This document shows, piece after piece, positions 9,901 through 16,662 of a stretch of DNA of 51,290 nt. The stretch is from JAJYSO01 sp964451785 (lineage in GTDB: Bacteria > Bacteroidota > Bacteroidia > Flavobacteriales > Flavobacteriaceae): NCBI GenBank assembly GCA_964451785.1, contig CAYVJG010000019.1:1-51290 (forward strand), read 5' to 3'. A program made the position numbers and the translations under genes. The notes under the pieces were generated by a model. It saw only the letters and a list, made by a program, of their open reading frames with translations, was not told the origin of the DNA and searched no databases. Each line of letters starts with the position of its first letter. The stretch's first letter is position 1.

Positions 9901-10024
9901 CACCTGGTAGAGGAATTCCTCCATCATCAGTAACTGTACCCGAGATCGATTTTGTTTGTGCAAAAACGCATTGCACCATTAACACCCCTATGAGTGTTAA
10001 CAAAAAACTGAGTTTTGTTCTCAT
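6953..10024 (-). CDS. SusC/RagA family TonB-linked outer-membrane protein
   Basis: TonB-dependent outer-membrane channel pairing with the downstream SusD. I place the start at the ATG at 10024 (MRTKLSFLLTL), which opens a proper signal peptide ending CVFAQ; a longer frame would need an upstream TTG. A carboxypeptidase-like beta domain follows (ISGTVTD, LPGVSI, TDFDGNY), then a plug with VVITAFGR, LQGKVSGLNV, IQIRGMNS, LYVVDGVPI and GVILITTKSG, and the barrel ends in FNLNLNF. About 1023 aa, normal for the family. It shares a similar N-terminus with the SusC of locus 1, indicating paralogy. No convincing promoter motif was found in the 680-bp upstream gap. Confidence 0.95.
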   Translation of the reverse strand: MRTKLSFLLTLIGVLMVQCVFAQTKSISGTVTDDGGIPLPGVSIMVKGTTSGTTTDFDGNYTIEASEGSTLVFTYMGFATVEKAVSLQTTINVQLSPDSQALDEVVITAFGRKMTRNETTANVVTVGGEELEKAPYVDPMQALQGKVSGLNVSTTSGAPGAAPEIQIRGMNSVTASNAPLYVVDGVPINSGNISGSSSATSLDVMALIGSDNIESISVLKDAAAVAPYGADGANGVILITTKSGKLGKPRYSFSYTTGIQNTAVDGLQMINANQKMQIIEESLWNTYGTSLGNGTIANRGDVADFAYNNLGNVKLWEDLGRPSANWDDVVTNDDAMMTDLNFSVSQGKEGSNFYASIGYNNTEGTVIGADFERVNGSFKYSTDLHKKLNLTISANVSSVEQNGALEGGAYFANPNLTRYFGSPWANPYNADGSYNISDSFTALAGGLHNVAYETENNILRNNVVHALQNTTLTYNILDNLVFKTTLGLDYTLSYFKQYQNPNHGDGQTVNGADDEFSNRIFHYTTQNSLDYNFTLGEKHNFRVSAIQSFAKYKFNGLEGYGENFPNGFLNNLSAASANFAAVSTFTDRMKMRYVGLLNYNYDQRYLLSASYSYQGDSRFSEQYDGFYSVGLGWNLHEEDFMKDAGAINTLRLKAGYGVTGNAGIGINEYQALLAFQRYNGNPAAVISGYGTTAQWEKSKRFDASVEFGLFNSRLTGSFGYFNNKTTDMLFNVPLPLSATFTDATVLRNIGEMTNQGFELQVGGDLVVTPDFKWSMNGVFSTLRNRVTKLPENGSIITSVRAVEKGHMVYEWRMKEWAGVDPANGLPLWYINRNESDATTSNYAEAERVYTGYNALPSYSGSISTHFEYKNVFLEGTLYFSGGNKVFEDWASYTQTTDGQSVYSMTTSLAAFQGAWRQPGDMAAYPRFDWSNTAVQQATSASTRFLHDGDYMRLRDIAIGYNFKPETIEALGLTSLSVSVRGSNLWTWVKDDDLQMDPSVSANGITNLMTPPIKTVSFNLNLNF

Positions 10025-10707
10025 GAGCCTCGAATTTTGAATTAGCAAGCGTCAATATTAGCCAAACTCATAGGACTCACTAGCAACAAAATATCTAAAT
10101 AATCGTTAATGACTTTATCGTTAAAAACATTCACCCTCAACAACAGATCCCACAGATAGACAATAACAACTTGTTAGTCAATTTTTTACAAATGCATTTC
10201 CTCTAAATTCTTCTTCTAAGGCTCGTGTGATAAATAAATGAAGGCTTTAATCGAAATTTGTTAACATTTTACAGCTTTAAACAGAATTAAAAGCTTTACA
10301 AACAAGAATATTCAACAAAGGTTATGTTTTAATAATTCCATAACAAGTTTAGAGCTATTGAAATAAAAATTTACCCCTAATTGCATCTTATATTTTAACG
10401 AAAACGGAAAAAAGCAGCTTTTTAACTCCCAAAGTGACAAACTCCTTCTCGTATTTGCTTATTTACGTTTACTTAATTTTTAACATTTAAACCCCTTCAA
10501 ATGAAAAAAAATAGCGCTTAAATGGCATTGAATTAAAGGCTAACTATACACGTTTTTAAACACAATCTCCTCTATTTAGAGTTTCTTAAACAAAGTCATG
10601 AGGTTCAAAATATTATTCGCGTAACAGCTTGTTATTCTTATAATAAAACCTCATCTTTATTAGAGTTACAATCAGCTTTTATTTCTAACTTTGCAAAAAA
10701 ATTGACA
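10025..10707. other. Large AT-rich intergenic region between divergent genes
   Basis: About 680 bp with no credible gene. Apart from the exact -7 element for the rightward gene (10686-10693) and a small palindrome AAAAAGCAGCTTTTT near 10410, I see no clear structure. It presumably holds the promoter and leader of susC 2, but no exact TAnnTTTG was found on the minus strand. Confidence 0.6.
10686..10693 (+). promoter_or_regulatory. -7 promoter element of the RluB-like gene
   Basis: TAACTTTG, an exact TAnnTTTG match, ending 15 bp before the ATG at 10708, so the mRNA would have a very short leader. Confidence 0.65.
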
Positions 10708-11562
10708 ATGCCTAAGAAGCCATATAATCACAATAAAAAAAATAACAAAAAAAACTCGGCCAGACAGCCTGGAAAACGTCTAAAGCCTAAAGAGTTGCGC
10801 CATATTGACAAGCAAGAGGCTAAGCGATCAGCTGTTGACAAACAAGTCAAAGATCCGCAAGCCGGAATGCGCCTCAACAAATACATTTCAAACAGTGGCA
10901 TCTGCTCACGCCGCGATGCTGATATTTATATTTCATCTGGCAATGTAACCGTCAACGGCAAAGTGGTCACTGAAATGGGCTATAAAGTACAACTCACCGA
11001 TGAGGTTAAATTTGATGGGCGTCGTATTAATCCTGAAAAGAAAGTTTATGTATTGCTCAACAAACCATCTGGGTTTTATGTTACCGGAAGTCTTGAGCGC
11101 AACAACCGCACCGTGATGGACTTAGTGGCATCAGCCTCAAAAAGCCGTTTATCACCTGTAGGAAAACTAGGCACTAGCGCCAAGGGACTCCTCTTGTTGA
11201 GTAATGATGGTACTTTGCTTAAAAAACTTTCACACTCACCTATTCACCAAATCTTTCACATTGAGTTGAACAAAGTTTTGAAAGTGGAAGATTTAGAAAC
11301 TTTACGTGCAGGCATAAGCTTAAAAGATCGCCTTGTAAAGCCAAAAGCTGCTGAGTATGTTGAAAACAAAAGCAATCGCCATATCGGCATAGAAATAAGC
11401 TCTGGAATTTCTGAAGTTGTCCCTAAATTAATTACTAAGTTAGGCTATGAAATTGTAAATCTAGACCGCGTTTCATATGGCGGGCTCACTAAACTCAACT
11501 TGCCGCGTGGACAATATCGCCACCTCACCAAACAAGAAGTGATCAACTTGGGAATGTTGTAG
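10708..11562 (+). CDS. RsuA/RluB-family pseudouridine synthase-like protein lacking the catalytic Asp
   Basis: Family members isomerise a uridine in rRNA. The layout is right: a basic N-terminal tail (about 1-50), an S4 RNA-binding domain (MRLNKYISNSGICSRRDAD), then the RsuA-type catalytic fold (VLLNKPSGFYVT, GLLLLSNDG, LDRVSYGGL, LPRGQYRHLT). The catalytic motif GRLDxxTxGLL reads GKLGTSAKGLL, so the nucleophilic Asp is Gly (codon 11170-11172). The later basic GKNRxVRRM motif reads GISEVVPKL. I infer a non-catalytic RNA-binding paralogue, or an enzyme with altered chemistry. The start is the ATG at 10708, just after an exact -7 element; an in-frame TTG lies two codons earlier. Confidence 0.85.
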   Translation: MPKKPYNHNKKNNKKNSARQPGKRLKPKELRHIDKQEAKRSAVDKQVKDPQAGMRLNKYISNSGICSRRDADIYISSGNVTVNGKVVTEMGYKVQLTDEVKFDGRRINPEKKVYVLLNKPSGFYVTGSLERNNRTVMDLVASASKSRLSPVGKLGTSAKGLLLLSNDGTLLKKLSHSPIHQIFHIELNKVLKVEDLETLRAGISLKDRLVKPKAAEYVENKSNRHIGIEISSGISEVVPKLITKLGYEIVNLDRVSYGGLTKLNLPRGQYRHLTKQEVINLGML

Positions 11563-11582
11563 TTCCTCAGTTCTATTAATAT

Positions 11583-11612
11583 AAAAAAAAGCGCCAGGTG
11601 GCGCTTTTTTTT
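11583..11612. terminator. Bidirectional terminator
   Basis: Stem GCGCC/GGCGC with loop AGGT, flanked by eight A and eight T, between convergent genes. The T-run overlaps the stop codon of the minus-strand gene at 11611. Confidence 0.9.
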
Positions 11613-12774
11613 ATGATCGTGGAATACGTTTTCGACGCTTTTTAGTGCCTTCGTAAATCATAAATTGTAACAAACGTGACTCAAGAGGACCGTTAAATAC
11701 TTTTATTTTTTTAGAAGCGTGTAAACCTACACTCTTCATTGCTTTCTCTTCTGAAGTAATCAACCACGCATGCGTGCCCGGATAATATTGCTTTAAGGTA
11801 TCGCCAATACGTTTGTAAAAGCGCAGCACATCAATAGCTAAACGCTCCCCATATGGTGGATTAAATACCATGTGTAAATGTTTGTCTGTAAACTTTTCTG
11901 TAGCAAAGAAATTGTGTCGCTCTACAGTAATAAATTCTGTCAAATTAGCATTTTCAATATTAGCCTGCGCCTTACTCACCATTTCTGCTAGCTTGTCATA
12001 GCCTACAATACGGTAATTAAATTCGCGGATTTTATTGAGTTGCGCAGCCTCTATAGTTTCGTATAAATCTACATCCCAATCTTTCCATTTCTCAAAACCA
12101 AATTCTGTTTTATTTAAATTAGGAGGAATATTACACGCTATCATTGCGGCTTCAATCAACATAGTTCCACTACCACACATGGGGTCTAGAAAATCAGAAT
12201 AGCCATCCCAGCCTGACAACATGATTAATCCTGCTGCCAACACCTCGTTAATCGGCGCTTCTCCTGTAGTTTCGCGATAGCCGCGTTTGTGTAAAGAAGA
12301 GCCTGAACTATCTAAAGAAACTGTACACCAATTGTTGTGCAAACGGATGTTAATGCGCAAATCAGGATGATTAACATCCACATTAGGACGACGTCCGGTT
12401 TTAGCTTTAAACAAATCTACTACTGCATCTTTAGCTTTTAAACTCACATACTTACTGTGGGTGAATTTTTCTGAATGCACTGTTGAATCGATGGCAAATG
12501 AACCTTCTAAATCTATCAGCTCTAGCCAATTGATGGCGTATATTTTTTGATATAAATCTTCTTCGTCTCTAACTTTAAAATTAGCTATAGGTTTTAAAAT
12601 GCGTAAAGCTGTACGCAAAGACAAATTCGCCTTATACATAAACCCTTTGTCGCCTACAAAACTAACGCTTCGCACACCTTCCTTAACCTCGCGGCCTCCT
12701 AATTTTCGCACCTCTCCTGCCAATATAGCTTCGAGACCAGCAAAGGTTTTAGCTACCATTTTAAAATCTTCCAT
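11611..12774 (-). CDS. THUMP-domain SAM-dependent RNA methyltransferase (RlmL/Trm14-like)
   Basis: Predicted N2-guanosine methyltransferase acting on 23S rRNA (RlmL N-terminal half type). The ATG at 12774 (MEDFKMVAKTF) is preferred over an upstream alternative start because it begins the THUMP domain and sits just after an exact promoter element. THUMP spans about residues 1-150. The Rossmann-type methyltransferase domain follows, with DPMCGSGTMLIEAAM as the SAM loop and the catalytic motif FNPPYGERL. The 387-aa length equals the methyltransferase protein without the RlmK half fused in E. coli RlmKL. It is convergent with the RluB-like gene and shares a terminator with it. Confidence 0.9.
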   Translation of the reverse strand: MEDFKMVAKTFAGLEAILAGEVRKLGGREVKEGVRSVSFVGDKGFMYKANLSLRTALRILKPIANFKVRDEEDLYQKIYAINWLELIDLEGSFAIDSTVHSEKFTHSKYVSLKAKDAVVDLFKAKTGRRPNVDVNHPDLRINIRLHNNWCTVSLDSSGSSLHKRGYRETTGEAPINEVLAAGLIMLSGWDGYSDFLDPMCGSGTMLIEAAMIACNIPPNLNKTEFGFEKWKDWDVDLYETIEAAQLNKIREFNYRIVGYDKLAEMVSKAQANIENANLTEFITVERHNFFATEKFTDKHLHMVFNPPYGERLAIDVLRFYKRIGDTLKQYYPGTHAWLITSEEKAMKSVGLHASKKIKVFNGPLESRLLQFMIYEGTKKRRKRIPRS

Positions 12775-12793
12775 AACTCTAGTTTTGAGTTTA

Positions 12794-12801
12794 CAAAAAT
12801 A
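12794..12801 (-). promoter_or_regulatory. -7 promoter element of the RlmL-like gene
   Basis: The minus strand reads TATTTTTG (TAnnTTTG) 19 bp upstream of the ATG at 12774. A TTTG lies 21 bp further upstream (12823-12826). Confidence 0.6.
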
Positions 12802-12938
12802 CAGCAAATTTTAAGAGATTTACAAACATCTATACTTTTAGCGCATTTTAAATTTTAGTGGCATTGTTGCCGTTTTATCTTATCAATTTTGATTAATTTT
12901 AAAACTTTTCTAATTATCCACTAAACTAATTTGGCGTT

Positions 12939-13832
12939 ATGTCAAAATTGCTCTACTGCTTTGTGTTTTGTTTCTCTCTGATGACTTATGGACAAACACC
13001 TCCTTTTAAAACAACACATCTTATCCAGTATAGAGTGACTTACAGCTTAGATACCGCTAGACACGGATTTAGACAAAATGAAGAGCTTTACCTCTATTCC
13101 GGTAAGCAGTGTAGTGTATTTACCAACTATAATCGGCTTAAAGAAATTCAAAAACGAGAAGAGTTACAACAAAAACATCCTACAAAAACACTTAACATTC
13201 ACTTTGATCACAACAGTACTAACCTGAGTTTCAACAAAGTTTTTTATAAAAACCTCAACACCCATTCCGTTTTAACGCTAGCTCACTTACAAGACTCTGC
13301 CTATTTTTATCCCGAGCCCCAACAATTAAAGTGGTCCATTACAGATGAAAAGCGAAATTTTTATGGCTACACCACACAAAAAGCAACCACTCATTATGCC
13401 GGACGCGATTATGTGGCTTGGTACACTACAGAAATTCCTTTTAAAGATGGCCCCTACAATTTTTGTGGATTACCCGGATTAATTGTTAAGCTTTACGATA
13501 CTGATAATGACTATCACTTTAAATTTCAAAGTATTCAAAAAACGCCAGACACCCTAACTTGGACAATCAAGCAGCCCGTACAAGCCATAAGTAAAGTCGG
13601 TTTTGTCAAAAAGCAAAATCTGTATTTGCACAACAGGACAGATAATGCTTCTCTAATCTATATGCTTCAACAGCTACCACAAGTCAGCGGCAGCATTAGG
13701 AAGACAAAACAAGATACCCTTATCAACTTAACCTATAAAGGCGATTCTATCTCTGAAACTGAATTGCGGAAATTGTTTAAAATCCATACACAAAGCAATA
13801 CGAATTATTTAGAACGGGTAACTCAAGACTAA
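12939..13832 (+). CDS. GLPGLI family protein
   Basis: Secreted or periplasmic protein of unknown role, from a family common in Bacteroidota. The N-terminus is a signal peptide (MSKLLYCFVFCFSLMTYGQ). The defining motif occurs as PYNFCGLPGLIVKLYD (about residues 175-190) after the aromatic stretch YVAWYTTEIPF. At 297 aa it fits the family length. It appears monocistronic, between a divergent methyltransferase and a downstream ZIP transporter that has its own promoter. No transmembrane segment follows the signal peptide, so it is probably periplasmic. Confidence 0.88.
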   Translation: MSKLLYCFVFCFSLMTYGQTPPFKTTHLIQYRVTYSLDTARHGFRQNEELYLYSGKQCSVFTNYNRLKEIQKREELQQKHPTKTLNIHFDHNSTNLSFNKVFYKNLNTHSVLTLAHLQDSAYFYPEPQQLKWSITDEKRNFYGYTTQKATTHYAGRDYVAWYTTEIPFKDGPYNFCGLPGLIVKLYDTDNDYHFKFQSIQKTPDTLTWTIKQPVQAISKVGFVKKQNLYLHNRTDNASLIYMLQQLPQVSGSIRKTKQDTLINLTYKGDSISETELRKLFKIHTQSNTNYLERVTQD

Positions 13833-13896
13833 TCCCCAATTTAAGTTATAAACAACTAAGACGTTAAACCGTTCATCTTATTTCGCAAAAACCATT

Positions 13897-13904
13897 TATA
13901 TTTG
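13897..13904 (+). promoter_or_regulatory. -7 promoter element of the ZIP transporter gene
   Basis: TATATTTG, an exact TAnnTTTG match, 68 bp upstream of the ATG at 13973. Confidence 0.55.
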
Positions 13905-13972
13905 CATCCTATTTTTAAAGCCGAATTCCTTTAAGCTCAACATAAGTGTGACGGCATAACTACAAGTGTCTT

Positions 13973-14635
13973 ATGAGTATACTTTTACCTTTTTTAGCTG
14001 TTGTATTAGGCTTTGCCGCTACTAAAATTCTCAAAACTGGAGCTCAAGCCACTCAATTATTACTTTCATACAGTGGTGCTTTATTGTTATCTATAACTGT
14101 TTTTGAGTTTCTCCCTGAGGTTTATCAAAACTACAGTTCAACCACAGGCCTCCTAATAATGGGCGGAATTTTGTTACAAGTTTTTCTAGAAGCTTTGTCT
14201 AAAGGAGCTGAACACGGACACTTGCATCACGATGACTGCCAAAAGTTTCCGATGTTGTTATTTATAGGACTCTGTATTCACTCTATCATGGAGGGTTTTC
14301 CCATCTCATCTAATTCACATCTTTTGCTCGGCGTAGTTATCCATAAAATCCCTGTGGCTATCATTATATCTTCCTTTTTACTCAACTCTAAAATGAGTAA
14401 ACTCAAAATTGGTATATTTCTAGGTGTTTTTGCCCTAATGACTCCGCTGGGAAGCCTTTTGGATCAAACCATAGTTGACACGCCACAAGCTGAGCATTAT
14501 ATTGAAGCTGTTGTTATCGGTATATTCCTACATGTTTCAACAACCATCCTCTTCGAGTCTTCTAGAGATCATCGCTTCAACTGGAGCAAAACAAGTTTAA
14601 TTGTTTTAGGAGTTGTTACAGCTTATTTTATATAG
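13973..14635 (+). CDS. ZIP family divalent metal transporter
   Basis: Inner-membrane importer of zinc, iron or similar divalent metals. The 220-aa protein is almost wholly hydrophobic, with about seven to eight membrane segments. It has the His-rich cytoplasmic loop GAEHGHLHHDD (residues about 83-93) and the ZIP metal-site helices HSIMEGFPIS and VIHKIPVAII. The small size is usual for Bacteroidota members. It has its own promoter and ends 51 bp before the convergent DUF4254 gene, with a shared terminator hairpin between. The metal preferred cannot be told. Confidence 0.9.
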   Translation: MSILLPFLAVVLGFAATKILKTGAQATQLLLSYSGALLLSITVFEFLPEVYQNYSSTTGLLIMGGILLQVFLEALSKGAEHGHLHHDDCQKFPMLLFIGLCIHSIMEGFPISSNSHLLLGVVIHKIPVAIIISSFLLNSKMSKLKIGIFLGVFALMTPLGSLLDQTIVDTPQAEHYIEAVVIGIFLHVSTTILFESSRDHRFNWSKTSLIVLGVVTAYFI

Positions 14636-14672
14636 AAAAGGCGAACAATTTCTTGCTCGCCCTCTGTTTTTA
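14636..14672. terminator. Terminator between convergent genes
   Basis: Stem GGCGA-a-CAA / TTG-c-TCGCC with a TTTC loop, preceded by an A-run and followed by CTCTGTTTTT. Most likely serves the ZIP gene, and possibly both directions. Confidence 0.75.
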
Positions 14673-14686
14673 TAGGATTTGTATAA

Positions 14687-15295
14687 TTATTTCTTAGCCC
14701 GCAACACAGGGTTGAGTTCATCGTCATTATACATTTTCATTTGCTTATAGGTTTTCATATACTTATCACCCGCCTCAATAGCAGCTAGCAGTTGATCGAT
14801 TGCTGTAGATAAGTCAACGCGTTGTTCCTTAAGAATAGCTAATTTATTTTGGCAAGCCTCACGGTGGTCAGCTGAAGCGTCTTCGCGATTAGCCTCTTCA
14901 GCCATGTGATAAATCTTAAGCGCCAAAATTGACAAGCGATCTACACCCCAAGCCGGACTTTCAGTATTGATAGTAGCATCAGCCTTAGGCGTAATGGCTT
15001 TGTATTGCTCTAAAAAATAGCTATCGATATATTCAACGGTATCGGTGCGATCTTGATTTGAAGCGTCTATTTTACGTTTTAATTCTAAAGCCGATACAGG
15101 GTCGATCTCTGGATCTCTAATCAAATCTTCATAATGCCATTGCACGGTATCTATCCAACATTTGCGATAAAGTAAATGTTCTATAAGATGCGTATCGCGG
15201 TCATAAGGATTTTCAAAAGGTTGATCAACTGTATTTATTACGTGATACTTGTCTACAACGTCTATAAAAATCTTATTAGCTTTTTCAGAAAACAT
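14687..15295 (-). CDS. DUF4254 domain-containing protein
   Basis: Cytoplasmic helical protein of unknown function. The full-length match to DUF4254 is recognised from its conserved stretches: the N-terminal NPYDRDTHLIEHLLYRKCWI, WHYEDLIRDPEI, and the acidic and basic helices near AWGVDRLSILALKIYHM. It is 202 aa, the usual size. In relatives it often lies beside glycosyltransferase genes, but here no such neighbour is seen. It has no signal peptide or membrane segment. A minus-strand -7 element (15322-15329) lies 27 bp upstream of the ATG. Confidence 0.85.
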   Translation of the reverse strand: MFSEKANKIFIDVVDKYHVINTVDQPFENPYDRDTHLIEHLLYRKCWIDTVQWHYEDLIRDPEIDPVSALELKRKIDASNQDRTDTVEYIDSYFLEQYKAITPKADATINTESPAWGVDRLSILALKIYHMAEEANREDASADHREACQNKLAILKEQRVDLSTAIDQLLAAIEAGDKYMKTYKQMKMYNDDELNPVLRAKK

Positions 15296-15321
15296 ACATA
15301 TAATATTAAAATGATAAGTTA

Positions 15322-15329
15322 CAAAAGTA
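15322..15329 (-). promoter_or_regulatory. -7 promoter element of the DUF4254 gene
   Basis: The minus strand reads TACTTTTG, an exact TAnnTTTG match, 27 bp upstream of the start at 15295. Confidence 0.55.
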
Positions 15330-15501
15330 CATAAATTATATACTGTATATCACACATTAACACATAGAGCATCATAAATCTCATTTTTAGTTCAATAAAG
15401 TCAACTAAACCTGTATTAAAGCCAACGTTAAGGTTTGTAATTTAGTAGAGTCTCTTAAAAAATTATACTATTTTGCAGTGCAAAACTCAAACAAATAAAT
15501 T

Positions 15502-15765
15502 ATGGCTTTCCTAAGTGATTTAATTTTCAAAACTTCTCAATTTCTAGCCTTTCAAGTGGGTGAGTTACCTAATCCGGTAGATTCACGTCCTGATCAACGC
15601 TGGGGAAATTTTGGAATTATCGACTTTTTAGGAGAGACATGGCCTTACTTTGTAGGGGTTGCGATCATCGTTTTTCTGATGATTTTCAGCAAAAGGCAAA
15701 AACGAAAACAAGATTTAAAAACCCAAAAAGAAAAAGATTTAGAACGTCAAAAACGCGACAATTAA
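15502..15765 (+). CDS. Small single-pass membrane protein
   Basis: Not recognised. This 87-aa protein has a polar N-terminal half with prolines (VGELPNPVDSRPDQRWG), one hydrophobic segment (about 50-66, YFVGVAIIVFLMIFS) and a highly charged Lys/Glu/Arg tail (about 68-87) that should lie in the cytoplasm. A near-consensus promoter (TATTTTG around 15470) and an A-rich leader precede the ATG. Its stop codon overlaps the stop of the convergent rsmI gene by 4 bp. The regular codon usage and membrane-protein pattern support a real gene. Confidence 0.7.
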   Translation: MAFLSDLIFKTSQFLAFQVGELPNPVDSRPDQRWGNFGIIDFLGETWPYFVGVAIIVFLMIFSKRQKRKQDLKTQKEKDLERQKRDN

Positions 15766-16433
15766 CTCTTCCCTTCTACAACGAGTACAATTTCTCCTTT
15801 TGGCGGATGCGTCGTAAAGTGTTGCTTCACTTCTTTTAGCGTTCCACGCACTGTTTCTTCGTGTAGCTTAGTCAATTCACGCGATACTGATACTAAGCGT
15901 TCTTCACCTAAATAATCAGCTAAATCACTCAGGGTTTTAACTAGTTTATAAGGGGATTCATACAAAATCATTGTCCGCACTTCTTCAGCTAAAATCTTTA
16001 AGCGTGTTTGGCGGCCTTTCTTTTTAGGTAAAAAGCCTTCAAACACAAACTTATCATTAGGTAATCCGCTATTGACCAATGCCGGCACAAAAGCCGTCGC
16101 ACCTGGCAGGCATTCTACCTCAACATCTTGTTCAACGCAAGCTCTGACAATCAAAAATCCAGGGTCAGAAATAGCTGGTGTACCTGCATCTGTGATGAGC
16201 GCTGCCGTCTCTCCGGCCTCCAATCGACGCACTATCCCGTCAACAGTTTGGTGTTCATTGTGCTGATGATGGCTGTACATGGGTGTGCTTATCGAAAAAT
16301 GTTTGAGCAGCTTCCCGCTATTGCGCGTATCTTCTGCTAAAATAAAATCAACTTCCTTTAAAATCCGGATTCCCCGAAGGGTCATGTCTTCTAAATTTCC
16401 AATAGGTGTAGGAACCAAATACAAATGTGCCAT
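15762..16433 (-). CDS. rsmI: 16S rRNA (cytidine1402-2'-O)-methyltransferase
   Basis: Methylates the ribose of C1402 in the ribosomal decoding centre, using SAM. The tetrapyrrole-methylase fold is clear: N-terminal LYLVPTPIGNLEDMTLR, then LAEDTRNSGKLL, ALITDAGTPAISDPG, ECLPGATAFVPALVNSGLP and the C-terminal RELTKLHEE. I use the ATG at 16433 (MAHLYLVPTPIGN) over a GTG two codons upstream. At 223 aa it is a typical short Bacteroidota RsmI without the extra C-terminal domain. The 230-bp gap upstream carries a mosaic of the dispersed intergenic repeat (16471-16595). Confidence 0.95.
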   Translation of the reverse strand: MAHLYLVPTPIGNLEDMTLRGIRILKEVDFILAEDTRNSGKLLKHFSISTPMYSHHQHNEHQTVDGIVRRLEAGETAALITDAGTPAISDPGFLIVRACVEQDVEVECLPGATAFVPALVNSGLPNDKFVFEGFLPKKKGRQTRLKILAEEVRTMILYESPYKLVKTLSDLADYLGEERLVSVSRELTKLHEETVRGTLKEVKQHFTTHPPKGEIVLVVEGKS

Positions 16434-16470
16434 TATCACTGATTTTAAAAACTAATTTTCAAGGGGCAAG

Positions 16471-16595
16471 TTATACCAATAGAATTATCTTTTAGTCCGA
16501 TTTATAATCTTTTTTGTAGGTATAATTTGTTGCCCACGGCATTATTGCAATAGAATTATTATTTAGTTCAATCTACACTATTTTTTGTGGTATGA
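16471..16595 (-). repeat. Mosaic copy of the dispersed intergenic repeat
   Basis: From 16471 the reverse complement closely matches the right end of the repeat at 36181-36237 (TTATACC.., TTTAGTCCGATTTATAAT). It then runs into a forward-type segment GTTGCCCACGGCATTAT, as at 39829-39845. A second, more diverged copy of the right-end unit begins at 16547 (CAATAGAATTATTATTTAGT). The CAATAGAATTA units are spaced 71 bp apart. The copy looks rearranged. Confidence 0.75.
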
Positions 16596-16598
16596 CGC

Positions 16599-16637
16599 AA
16601 AAGGGGACTGTTTTCACTAGAAAAAACAACCCCCTTT
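16599..16637. terminator. Terminator downstream of the prolyl oligopeptidase gene
   Basis: Long interrupted stem with outer arms AAAGGGG/CCCCTTT and inner arms GTTTT/AAAAC. On the minus strand it ends CCCCTTTTGC. It lies about 25 bp past the oligopeptidase stop codon. Confidence 0.7.
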
Positions 16638-16662
16638 ACAATAATTACAACTCTAAATCGAT

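Noticed and set aside
159..10024. Complete polysaccharide utilisation locus
   Set aside because: Only susC and susD genes are present; no carbohydrate-active enzyme, sulfatase or regulator is seen inside the window.
10025..10707. Structured non-coding RNA in the large gap upstream of susC 2
   Set aside because: No strong stems, terminator or promoter pair could be found that would define an RNA gene.
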